37,186 bases of DNA from a virus, in IMG/VR virus record IMGVR_UViG_3300036944_000021, positions 1 through 37,186 of that record; one strand, 5' to 3'. The notes under the pieces are model-generated. The model saw only the letters and a program-made list of their open reading frames with translations, had not been told where the DNA came from and did no database searches. Positions 29,157 to 36,453 of this stretch are shown in pieces (position 1 is the stretch's first letter; each line of letters begins with the position of its first letter). The translations under genes were made by a program, and so were the position numbers.

Positions 29157-29339
29157 ATGAAAGCAATGCCAATGCGCGGTCAACGCACCGCAACAAACAA
29201 AGCCAAGGGTAACCCCTTTGGCAAAGGCGAGTCCAAGATGATGGAAGCCAAAGAGAAGAAGATGGCTGGCGGTGCAAAAGCCTACGCCGCCATGGAGAAG
29301 AAGTACGAAGGCAAGAAGTCAACCTCGAAAATGAAATAA
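29157..29339 (+). CDS. Small Lys/Met-rich protein, 60 aa
   Basis: The CTGGAGAA ribosome site and the spacing to neighbours are good. The product reads MKAMPMRGQRTATNKAKGNP, FGKGESKMMEAKEKKMAGGA and KAYAAMEKKYEGKKSTSKMK: one third Lys/Arg, many Met and no aromatic core, so it may be unfolded until it meets nucleic acid or a partner. It belongs to the run of tiny basic proteins after the giant gene. No family is recognised. Confidence 0.6.
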   Translation: MKAMPMRGQRTATNKAKGNPFGKGESKMMEAKEKKMAGGAKAYAAMEKKYEGKKSTSKMK

Positions 29340-29350
29340 GGAGAATCACC

Positions 29351-29494
29351 ATGATGTACGGAAAAATGATGATGGCCAAAGCCCCAGCAAAGTCCGCAGG
29401 CAAAAAAGCTGCACCTTTCAAACCTTGCAAGGGCTGCCCTAGCCCAGCTAAGTGCGCTAAGGCTGGCACCTGCCTCGCCAAAGCTAAGAAGTAA
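29351..29494 (+). CDS. 47-aa basic protein with four-cysteine motif
   Basis: AAGGAG lies 7 nt before the ATG. The product reads MMYGKMMMAKAPAKSAGKKA then APFKPCKGCPSPAKCAKAGT and CLAKAKK. Cys26, 29, 35 and 41 form C-x2-C-x5-C-x5-C, suitable for one zinc or iron-sulfur site, surrounded by Lys/Ala. This is the final gene of the plus-strand block. It is followed at once by a hairpin. The function is unknown; metal-dependent nucleic acid binding is an inference. Confidence 0.6.
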   Translation: MMYGKMMMAKAPAKSAGKKAAPFKPCKGCPSPAKCAKAGTCLAKAKK

Positions 29495-29496
29495 CG

Positions 29497-29530
29497 TAAA
29501 AAAACCCCCGGACCTTTCGGCTCGGGGGTT
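29497..29530 (-). terminator. Intrinsic terminator for the minus-strand operon
   Basis: An 8-bp stem (AACCCCCG / CGGGGGTT) has a 12-nt loop. On the minus strand the stem is followed by a run of T (seven A on the plus strand at 29498-29504, partly in the stem), giving a clear terminator 46 nt past the end of the primase-helicase. The plus strand lacks a T-run after the stem, so it is weak or inactive in the other direction. Confidence 0.8.
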
Positions 29531-29576
29531 AAAGTTCCTCAACACAAAGGAGCTGACATGACAATCAGCGGGGAGA

Positions 29577-32500
29577 TCATACCTCGTTGGCAGCGTCACC
29601 GTCAAACTGGTTGCTGACCAAGGACAATACTGGGCCTGTCGATTCAGCGTTAAGGCGTCGTGTATCAACCACAATGCAGCGTGTCTGCTGTGATGTGCAG
29701 TCTGTGCCGCGTGTGATGACAAACTTCTCACCTTGAGATACTAGCGCACCATCGTCCTTGAGACTAGCTACCATCGAGTGGTAGTCCATGCGGTTGGCCA
29801 TGCACCAGTCGCGCACTTCTTTCTGAGACAAGATCAGGCGACCAGCCAGCTCTTTGCTGTTGGCCGTGCCGAGAATATAACGACCGGCTATGGGCCCATT
29901 GACTCTGTTGCGTGGGGTCTCAGGGCCACGACCGTCGCGGCTATCACGGCACTCGGTGGTAACGATGATGCGCTGGCTCAGCATGCTGACCATACGCTGG
30001 AACCCATCCTCAGACGACACGGTGTTGTTCTCGTTGACAGACTCGGCCAGCTCACGCAGCAGGCTCACGGTAAACTTGTACAACTCCTTGATGTCGAACT
30101 CCACGATGCCCAACTTCTTGGCAATCTTGGCAATCACTATGGTGCAGGCGCTGTGGGCACGGTAGAAACGGAACTTGGGGTTGGACAGAACCTCGGTGAA
30201 TTTGCCCAACATGGTCTGCATATCGCGATACACCTCGGCTTCGTTGGCCAGAATGTATTTGACCATGGCAGCTCCAGCATGGCCGGAGTTAGCAGTCATC
30301 TTCTTGATGTGTTCAGCAGCCACCATGGCAGAGGCTGACCGCCATGCGTCCTCGCCTTCTTCTGTGTCGGGGTAGTCGGCACGGTTAACCAGCATCAATG
30401 AGTCGTAGCGGTCCACGTTCAGTTGAATCAGGCGCACGGCCTCGGCCTGTGAGTTGGCTTGGTTAGCGGCCAGCAGGCCGTAGAAGTCACGGTTGCCAGT
30501 AACATACACGTTGAGCCGCCACTCGGATGACTTGGCGAACACCACACCGCCACCCTTGGATGTGAGGCGAACCTTGTCTTGGCCATTGGACACGCCGTAG
30601 GCCACATCGCTAAACACGCCAGCTTCCATGTTGGTCAGCTCGTCAGCCAGCACCGGGATGTTGTTGTACACACCCAGCGTAGCCCACAGAGCGTTGGTGG
30701 TGAAGCCTTCCTTGGAGTTCAGGGTCATCTTCTCTGGATTGCCGAACGCAGCCAGCGCAGCGTGACAGGCAGTCGTCTTGCCGCGACCGGACTTGCCGCC
30801 CTGCAACGCAAGAATCAGACCCTTGTACAAGTCCTCACAGTGGTGAGATACCAGTGAGCCCCAGCCAGCGCAGATGGCGTACTGCCAGTGGACAGCCTCG
30901 GGGCGGTTGTACATGAAGTTCATGGCTTCGGCGTAGCCTTCCAAGCTACCACGGCTGTTCTTAAATGTGGCCGCACGTTCCTTGGCGTTGCCGCCCACCA
31001 GCACTTTGCGCTCGGTGCCGTCTTGCAGATACAGGGTCTCGCCGATAAGGAACGACTTGTGGTCATCCTTCCAGCCAAAGGCCGTCATGGTGTTGGTCTC
31101 AGTGATGCTGCGCTTTAAGGACTGCAGTTGGTCCAGCAGGTATGCCGCCATGTGCTCTCCAGCGTTTTTGTGGTTGCTCTTTGTGAGCTCGTATCTGGCC
31201 ATAGCCCTCAGCAAATCCGTTGGTGACGCCACGGACTCACCTGAAATCTCGAAGTCGCGGATGCGCTTGTCTGGTAGGTGCAGCCGGATGCCGTAACGGA
31301 ACGTGCCGTCTTCACCACGGATACGGGTCATTGGATAGAACAGGTTCTCACAGAACGGGAAAATCTGCAGCACGCCTTCCTTGTCGGGGATAAGGCGACT
31401 CAACAAGCCGGAGTCCCACTGATAGCCGCGTGGCAGGGCTGGCACAGCTGCTTGCTCCGCAACACCTTCCTCAGTAACAGTCTCTTCGACTGTGGCTTCT
31501 GGCTCAGGGATTACCCTACCAAGCTGAAGCGGTGTAGTGACTTTGCCTTTGAACGCGCAGCCATTGCAGCCGTCAGGGTTGCAACTCTGCAACGACTCGC
31601 AGGTAGTCGGACCCGCGTTCCAAGTATCGTACTTGACATCCCAGTCAAGGCTAGTGTGGCCAGACTCTTCGCGGTTGGACGTCCAAGTCTGAGCAATCTC
31701 ACGACCGCCCTCGCAGAAAGTCAGCAGCCCGATAACACGCCGCCAAACTTCGTACTCCACGTCACCCATGGTGTCACGCATCTTTCCGGCTTGCTGGCAT
31801 TTGTCGGCCATGACGTTGGCGTCTACGGGAACTTCGGGGTACTGTGTGAGGTGTGCGGTCAGGTCAGAGTTAAGGTCAGTCGGCTGATACTGCTTCTTGG
31901 GCGTCTCTTTGATAGGCTTGACGCCGTTCTCTTTTGCGTAGGCAAACAGCGTGACAGCGAACTCTTTTGGGTCAACAGCTTGACAGGTAGCAAGCAGCTT
32001 GACTGTCTTAGCATCACCGTTCTTGCGGTTGGTCGAACCAACTGGGCGCAGTATCGAACTGAAGTCAGCCGTACGTGTCGGGTCAGCAATAACCTTCTCG
32101 TGGGCCAGCGTAGCCTTGAGAACCGTAGCCACCTTGCGCCACAGCTCGTGGCCGATCTCATGGGTCAGGGGCCAGTATGCGTGTACGCCGTTACCGGAAT
32201 CCACCAGCATAGGGCGCGGGATACCAACGTCCTTAGCGAACTTGGCCATGGCAACACAGGCGTCCTTCTTGGTCAGGTAGCCCTGCCCCTTGTCGAACTT
32301 GTCTTGGCCACAGTCAACGTCCACCCAGAATGCCTTGGCCTTGTCCCAGTTCTCCGGGATTCGGTACTTGCGCTTGGGGTTGCCCTTGACGTCCAGCTCG
32401 TCCAACTCGATGACGGCTTTTTGATAGGACGCACAGGCGTGGTACACCGACAACTGTTTGCTGCCAGCCATACCCTCAATGGCTTCTGCCATGGTCTCAA

Positions 32501-32609
32501 GGTCAGTGTAGACCTTGTGAGCCGGGAATTTGTAGCCCTCTTTGAACAGGGCCAAGTAATGGATGCCGAACTCCGGCAGTATTGTTTTGAGGAACTCAAG
32601 GGTGTTCAT
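29577..32609 (-). CDS. Primase-helicase (PrimPol-like plus AAA+/DUF927-like)
   Basis: This 1010-residue replication enzyme has an N-terminal archaeo-eukaryotic primase-like domain with motif I FWVDVDCG (Asp97, Asp99), motif II SGNGVHAYWPL (His143) and motif III SSILRPVGSTNRK (Arg188-Asn194), which should bind metal and nucleotide. A Cys cluster CESLQSCNPDGCNGC (about 335-350) may bind zinc. An ATPase half has TAFGWKDDHKSFLIGE (DUF927-like), Walker A GGKSGRGKTT (604-613) and Walker B-type VLADELTN (about 653-660). It would unwind and prime phage DNA. It is the last gene of the minus-strand block and is separated from the SSB-like gene by a terminator and a possible leader peptide. Confidence 0.8.
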   Translation of the reverse strand: MNTLEFLKTILPEFGIHYLALFKEGYKFPAHKVYTDLETMAEAIEGMAGSKQLSVYHACASYQKAVIELDELDVKGNPKRKYRIPENWDKAKAFWVDVDCGQDKFDKGQGYLTKKDACVAMAKFAKDVGIPRPMLVDSGNGVHAYWPLTHEIGHELWRKVATVLKATLAHEKVIADPTRTADFSSILRPVGSTNRKNGDAKTVKLLATCQAVDPKEFAVTLFAYAKENGVKPIKETPKKQYQPTDLNSDLTAHLTQYPEVPVDANVMADKCQQAGKMRDTMGDVEYEVWRRVIGLLTFCEGGREIAQTWTSNREESGHTSLDWDVKYDTWNAGPTTCESLQSCNPDGCNGCAFKGKVTTPLQLGRVIPEPEATVEETVTEEGVAEQAAVPALPRGYQWDSGLLSRLIPDKEGVLQIFPFCENLFYPMTRIRGEDGTFRYGIRLHLPDKRIRDFEISGESVASPTDLLRAMARYELTKSNHKNAGEHMAAYLLDQLQSLKRSITETNTMTAFGWKDDHKSFLIGETLYLQDGTERKVLVGGNAKERAATFKNSRGSLEGYAEAMNFMYNRPEAVHWQYAICAGWGSLVSHHCEDLYKGLILALQGGKSGRGKTTACHAALAAFGNPEKMTLNSKEGFTTNALWATLGVYNNIPVLADELTNMEAGVFSDVAYGVSNGQDKVRLTSKGGGVVFAKSSEWRLNVYVTGNRDFYGLLAANQANSQAEAVRLIQLNVDRYDSLMLVNRADYPDTEEGEDAWRSASAMVAAEHIKKMTANSGHAGAAMVKYILANEAEVYRDMQTMLGKFTEVLSNPKFRFYRAHSACTIVIAKIAKKLGIVEFDIKELYKFTVSLLRELAESVNENNTVSSEDGFQRMVSMLSQRIIVTTECRDSRDGRGPETPRNRVNGPIAGRYILGTANSKELAGRLILSQKEVRDWCMANRMDYHSMVASLKDDGALVSQGEKFVITRGTDCTSQQTRCIVVDTRRLNAESTGPVLSLVSNQFDGDAANEV

Positions 32610-32641
32610 ACTTCACCCACTGTTGTTTTTCTGCAACTCAT
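32606..32641 (-). other. Possible 11-codon leader ORF before primase-helicase
   Basis: On the minus strand GGAG precedes an ATG by 5 nt. The ORF encodes MSCRKTTVGEV, and its TGA overlaps the primase-helicase ATG (ATGA). This allows translational coupling in place of a strong ribosome site for the large gene. Very short, so only a candidate. Confidence 0.35.
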
Positions 32642-32658
32642 AGCCACTCCAGAAAGCG

Positions 32659-32679
32659 AAAAAGCCCGCTGACGGGCTT
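32659..32679 (-). terminator. Intrinsic terminator between SSB-like and primase genes
   Basis: The stem AAGCCCG / CGGGCTT (7 bp) with a 4-nt loop is followed on the minus strand by TTTTT overlapping the end of the stem. It should limit read-through from the SSB-like gene into the primase-helicase. Confidence 0.8.
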
Positions 32680-32727
32680 GGAAGAGTAGGGCCAGTGTAC
32701 TTCAACGCCACCGGCCCCACAAGTTGC

Positions 32728-33660
32728 TTAGTCGTCGAAACTGATACCGTCGAGGTCGAGGTCCATGTCGTCGTCAACTGGAGCTGGCTTAGGAGCTGGC
32801 TTAGCAGCAGCTTTGGGCTTGGCCACTGGCTTAGGAGCTTCCTCTTCTTCGGCTTCCTCAACTACCGGCTTGGCTTTTGGCTTGGCCGCAGGAGCTGGGG
32901 CTTCTTCCTCGACAGGTGCTTCAGCAGCAATGGCAGCAACCACAGAAGAACCGAGGATGTTAGCCACAATATCAGATGCAGCGACCTCTTGGACTTCAGC
33001 GAAGCCGTCATCATCCAACAAACCCACAGCGGAGAATGTCAGCTTGGGAGACTCAGCTTGCAAGTCAAAGCCCACCTTGGTGACAACCATGTTGTAGCCA
33101 ACACCGCGCTTGGCCAACATCTGGCCATACTCGCCCAGAGCTTTGATAGATGCAGGCGGCACACGCAGCAGCATGGCGTCGTTGACCTGACCAGCAGGAG
33201 CCACAGCCATACGAACAGCATCAGCGCAAGCCTTACCCTTGGTAGCGCCCTTCTCTGATACGCGAGAGCCCCACTGGTTGTGCGGGCAGGTAGAGCACTT
33301 CTTGGCTTGCTTGTTCTGAGCATCGCCCGCTGGCTCAACACCATCGTTGGAGTAGCAGTCAGGCTTCTGGCCTTCGCTGGAATCCTTGTCGTAGCCCTTG
33401 ATGTAGAACACCTTGCTTGTGCCCTTGTTGGCTTTGAGCAGCACCACGTTCAGGCTGGTAGCAGCGCTGTCTGGGTCTTTAGGGTTCATCTGAATTTCAC
33501 GATCACCATCGCGTACCACGGCAAACACTTTGCCCTTGATGGAGATGACTGGGAAGCCACCGCCAGCGTGTGCAGTCAGGTCGGAGTTGAGCGCAGCGAT
33601 GTCAACTTTTTTCAGGAACGAGGGCAGGTTGCTGCCGGAATCAAATGGAATGATGTTCAT
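32728..33660 (-). CDS. ssDNA-binding protein-like, Cys4 and acidic tail
   Basis: This 310-residue protein has an OB-like N-terminal half (FPVISIKGKVFAVVRDGD, SLNVVLLKANKGTSKVFYIKGY) with four Cys (102, 122, 125, 145) arranged DCYSND..KKCSTCPHNQ..GKACAD, a likely zinc site. From about 250 it is a Pro/Ala/Lys/Glu linker, and it ends DDDMDLDLDGISFDD, an acidic tip with a near-terminal Phe like those of SSB and T7 gp2.5 that recruit replication partners. It would coat ssDNA during replication and recombination. Context with helicase, nucleases and primase supports this. A Cys4 variant is unlike bacterial SSB; the family is not named. Confidence 0.65.
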   Translation of the reverse strand: MNIIPFDSGSNLPSFLKKVDIAALNSDLTAHAGGGFPVISIKGKVFAVVRDGDREIQMNPKDPDSAATSLNVVLLKANKGTSKVFYIKGYDKDSSEGQKPDCYSNDGVEPAGDAQNKQAKKCSTCPHNQWGSRVSEKGATKGKACADAVRMAVAPAGQVNDAMLLRVPPASIKALGEYGQMLAKRGVGYNMVVTKVGFDLQAESPKLTFSAVGLLDDDGFAEVQEVAASDIVANILGSSVVAAIAAEAPVEEEAPAPAAKPKAKPVVEEAEEEEAPKPVAKPKAAAKPAPKPAPVDDDMDLDLDGISFDD

Positions 33661-33687
33661 AGTTTTCTCTGTGATGGGAGGAGGAGT

Positions 33688-34074
33688 TTATGCCGAACGG
33701 CGGATATTGACAACGCGCTCTGAGCGAATATTTACGCCCGGTGGTAACTCGTTGTCGTTGGAGTCGCGGAACTGTTCGATGGCGGTCTTTGATGCACGCA
33801 CCTCAAGCAAGCTCCACTCTTCGTTGGCCTTCACAAAGTCCATGAAGGCTTCACGATCTGCTACGCTGGCGGTTGTACGCACAGCGGTGTAAGCCGTACC
33901 ATGCTCAGTCTTCACTGAGTCCATGCCGGTCTTGTTGAATACGTCCAGCAGCTTGGCTTCCAGCTTGTCCATCTTTTCAGTGATGGGGGCAACCGAAGCG
34001 TCGAAGTCGGACTTCATCTGCGCTTTCTTGTCACGAAGCTGTATATACAGCGTGACGGCTTCTGATAATTTCAT
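33688..34074 (-). CDS. Small conserved-looking phage protein, 128 aa
   Basis: The N-terminal half is a coiled coil (MKLSEAVTLYIQLRDKKAQM, FDASVAPITEKMDKLEAKLL). A beta/alpha portion follows: TGMDSVKTEHGTAYTAVRTT, SVADREAFMDFVKANEEWSL, LEVRASKTAIEQFRDSN and LPPGVNIRSERVVNIRRS. This pattern (TESVxTxxGTAYxxxRTxAxVAD) is familiar to me from phage genomes near SSB or recombination genes, but I cannot name a function. It starts within the stop of the helicase gene (ATGA). Confidence 0.65.
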   Translation of the reverse strand: MKLSEAVTLYIQLRDKKAQMKSDFDASVAPITEKMDKLEAKLLDVFNKTGMDSVKTEHGTAYTAVRTTASVADREAFMDFVKANEEWSLLEVRASKTAIEQFRDSNDNELPPGVNIRSERVVNIRRSA

Positions 34075-35642
34075 TGTTCTATCCGCTCTTTCATCATGTC
34101 GAGTAACACACCCTGCATAGACTGTTTGTCCTGCAGTCTTTTATACACACGCCGCTCAACATCCGTACCTGCAATGTGAACGATCACTGTGGTTCTTGTC
34201 TGGCCCGGTCGCCTTACGCGAGCACAAGCCTGTTCGTAAGTTTCATTCGAGTGAACTGGGGCATACCACACGATGGTGGTTGCTGCCGTCAGTGTCAGGC
34301 CATGGCTCATGGTTGAGGCGTTAGCCACCAACACCCTTGGGTCAAGCCCTCGTTGAAACTCACTGAAAATTCTGTCGCGCTCCGATTTACTGGTGCCGCC
34401 ATGTACCGTTTCTACCGTGAAGTCCTTACGCAGTTCTGACGCCACGCTTTCCAGCGCACCTGTCAGTGGTACAAATACGATGACCTTGCCCTCGGACTCT
34501 TCTATGATTTCCTTCAGCACGTCCATGCGCGGCTTGGATGGGATGACAACCTCTTCGCCCCCTGTCCCGTACGCGACACCACATGCAATCTGAATCAGCT
34601 TGTTGGCTTTGACAGCCTCGTTAACCGCGAGAATCTGCCCACCGGAGTACTCGGTCGCCAGCTTGCTCATCATGTCCTTGTACGCCTTCTCTTGCTCCTT
34701 GGTGAGGGCCACGTCGCGGGTGATGAACGTCTGCTCTGGCAAGTCCACGCAGTCATCCAGTGAGAACCGGATAGCTGGCTGCATCATCTGGTACACGGCC
34801 TCGTTAGCGTCCTGCCTTGCCGCCCACTTGAATGGTGTGATCTGACGCATAACACGATCACGGAACGCACTGAAGTACTTGGGCACTGAGGCGTTGTCTG
34901 GTGTTACCAGCTTGCACTGAGCCCATGCGTCGGTAGGAGCGTTAGGTGTTGGCGACCCGGTCATACCCCACACCCGACGAGTGGACTGCTTGTTGCAGAT
35001 AGTGTTCAGAATCTTCCAGCGATCAGTGCCGGAGTTACGCGCAAGAGCAAGCTCATCGATCACGATCAAATCAATGTCAGGGCGCTTGGCCAGTTCATCT
35101 TTGATGGTAGCCAGCCCGTCGATGTTGATGACGTAGACATGCACGTCTTGCTTGAGCAGCTTGTTGCGTCTGTCCCGTGAGCCATGCAGTACCACGCAGT
35201 CTAGGTGCGGGAACGTCTGGAACACTGAGTCAGCCCAAGTACGCTCCATGGTAGACAGCGGACACACAACGAGCATCTTCTTGACTGTCTTGGTACGACG
35301 CATGTAGTCATACGCCCACAGTGCGCTGTTGGTCTTGCCAGTGCCCATGCCGTTGAGGCAGAACGCTCGGCTGTTCATAGACAGAAACGATGCCGTCTCC
35401 AGTTGAGCGGAGAACGGACTGTGCCTACCACTGACCTTGGGCCAGTCATAGTGCATGGGCATGGGGTCAGGAACCTCGAAGCCCAAGTTACGCAGCACCC
35501 GAGTTTCATCAGGTCTGTGTGGCACTGCTACCAGTGTCGCGCCTTTGTGTTCGACCAACACTGCGGTTGGTATGACTGTCGTTACTCTTGACGGGTTGCG
35601 AAGCTTGAGTACGACTGCCTTTTTTTCTTTGTGAATTAGCAT
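34071..35642 (-). CDS. SNF2-type DNA helicase/translocase
   Basis: This 523-residue superfamily-2 ATPase has Walker A NGMGTGKTNS (97-106), motif II VIDELAL (194-200), motif III-type GMTGSPTPN (226-234), motif V near NASTMSHGLTLTAA and motif VI QACARVRRPGQT (471-482), in the order of phage SNF2/DEAD-like helicases. The Q-type front SPFSAQLETASFL (75-87) is present. It has no HNH or accessory domain. It is probably involved in replication fork or recombination intermediate remodelling. The start overlaps the preceding gene's end by 7 nt. Confidence 0.85.
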   Translation of the reverse strand: MLIHKEKKAVVLKLRNPSRVTTVIPTAVLVEHKGATLVAVPHRPDETRVLRNLGFEVPDPMPMHYDWPKVSGRHSPFSAQLETASFLSMNSRAFCLNGMGTGKTNSALWAYDYMRRTKTVKKMLVVCPLSTMERTWADSVFQTFPHLDCVVLHGSRDRRNKLLKQDVHVYVINIDGLATIKDELAKRPDIDLIVIDELALARNSGTDRWKILNTICNKQSTRRVWGMTGSPTPNAPTDAWAQCKLVTPDNASVPKYFSAFRDRVMRQITPFKWAARQDANEAVYQMMQPAIRFSLDDCVDLPEQTFITRDVALTKEQEKAYKDMMSKLATEYSGGQILAVNEAVKANKLIQIACGVAYGTGGEEVVIPSKPRMDVLKEIIEESEGKVIVFVPLTGALESVASELRKDFTVETVHGGTSKSERDRIFSEFQRGLDPRVLVANASTMSHGLTLTAATTIVWYAPVHSNETYEQACARVRRPGQTRTTVIVHIAGTDVERRVYKRLQDKQSMQGVLLDMMKERIEQ

Positions 35643-35896
35643 GTGAGTTTCATTGCAGCCAGAGCGGCCATAACACCATCGTCTGTGTGATCGAAAGGCA
35701 TCGAGTGGACTTGCTCGTCACCTTTTACTTTCCAGCGAACAAGCAGCTGGTCGTCAAAAAAGTCACGCATTAGAGTGATGTTAGTCACACCATCCGGAAC
35801 TTCTCGACCAAACCACATGGTCGGCATGGCGCGAGTCATTGGATGTGGCCGAACCCAATTGCCTCGGTCTTCACTTGTCTGGGTTATAACTGCCAC
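35636..35896 (-). CDS. Small unknown protein, 86 aa
   Basis: I place the start at GTG 35896 because GGAGG lies 7 nt upstream; a GTG at 35914 would include that site inside the gene. The product reads MAVITQTSEDRGNWVRPHPM then TRAMPTMWFGREVPDGVTNI, TLMRDFFDDQLLVRWKVKGD and EQVHSMPFDHTDDGVMAALA. It is strand-rich, acidic at the end, without membrane segments. It overlaps the HNH-like gene by 26 nt and the helicase by 7 nt. The function is unknown. Confidence 0.55.
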   Translation of the reverse strand: MAVITQTSEDRGNWVRPHPMTRAMPTMWFGREVPDGVTNITLMRDFFDDQLLVRWKVKGDEQVHSMPFDHTDDGVMAALAAMKLTC

Positions 35897-36137
35897 TGCC
35901 TTTCCTCCATCCACGGTTGGTTGATCTATCTTGAACAGCTACGTTGGCTTTGTGATTGCCGCCGCCGTTCTCCAGTGACTTCTTGTGCGCTACGTCTTTA
36001 CCATCACCGACCTTGGCTTTGCCATCCTTGATGGCTTCGCGCCGTGCGGCGTTGTTCTTCACACGCTTGGCCACTTCTTCAGGGCGAGCGTTGTAGGCTT
36101 TTTGGTATTCAAGTTTGCGGGGTGTTGACTTGGTCAT
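35871..36137 (-). CDS. Degenerate HNH-like protein, 88 aa
   Basis: ATG at 36137 has GGAG 8 nt upstream. The product has a basic helical start (MTKSTPRKLEYQKAYNARPE, EVAKRVKNNAARREAIKDG), then GDGKDVAHKKSLENGGGNHK and ANVAVQDRSTNRG. This fits the HNH pattern DVxHxxxLxxGGxNxxxN....N (His51, Asn61, Asn65, Asn74), but the first His of the usual HH pair is Ala50. It could be a nicking-type nuclease, an inactive DNA-binding derivative, or part of packaging/recombination. It overlaps both neighbours. Confidence 0.55.
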   Translation of the reverse strand: MTKSTPRKLEYQKAYNARPEEVAKRVKNNAARREAIKDGKAKVGDGKDVAHKKSLENGGGNHKANVAVQDRSTNRGWRKGSGSYNPDK

Positions 36138-36453
36138 TTGGTCTCTCCAGTTTGAAGTAAACGTCGATTGAATCGAACAGGGTTTTCATATCATCAGGAT
36201 TGTCCACTACCCAAGCGAATCCGTCAGCGTTATGTATGGCTTCGATGACTCGATCTTGGTTGGCTGTAGTCTGACTGCGCTTGCCCGGAGCCTTGGTCTC
36301 GATGGCCACGAACAAACCTTTGTAGCAGCAGATGATGTCAGGGATACCGACCTGCCCCATGCCGTTGGACACGGGCATAAAGAACCAAGCGCCTCGCTCT
36401 TTAAGAAACTTCTTGCAAGCGTTTTTGACCTTGCCTTCTGGTGTACTAGCCAT
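36109..36453 (-). CDS. VRR-NUC-type nuclease, 114 aa
   Basis: ATG at 36453 is chosen because GGGAG lies 6-7 nt upstream; a GTG at 36474 adds seven residues without a ribosome site. The product contains TPEGKVKNACKKFLKERG (Glu6), MPVSNGMGQVGIPDIICCYK (Asp39), FVAIETKAPGKRSQTTANQD (Glu52-Lys54) and AIHNADGFAWVVD. The order E...GxPD...ExK...Q is the VRR-NUC (PD-(D/E)XK) signature seen in phage and in FAN1. It is a likely endonuclease acting on branched DNA. It overlaps the RecB-like gene by 8 nt and the HNH-like gene by 29 nt. Confidence 0.8.
   Translation of the reverse strand: MASTPEGKVKNACKKFLKERGAWFFMPVSNGMGQVGIPDIICCYKGLFVAIETKAPGKRSQTTANQDRVIEAIHNADGFAWVVDNPDDMKTLFDSIDVYFKLERPNDQVNTPQT

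Noticed and set aside
31278-32672. 464-codon plus-strand ORF opposite the primase-helicase
   Set aside because: It is antisense to a gene with clear primase and Walker motifs, has no ribosome site of note, and its product is rich in Leu, Val and Arg runs typical of reverse-complement coding sequence.
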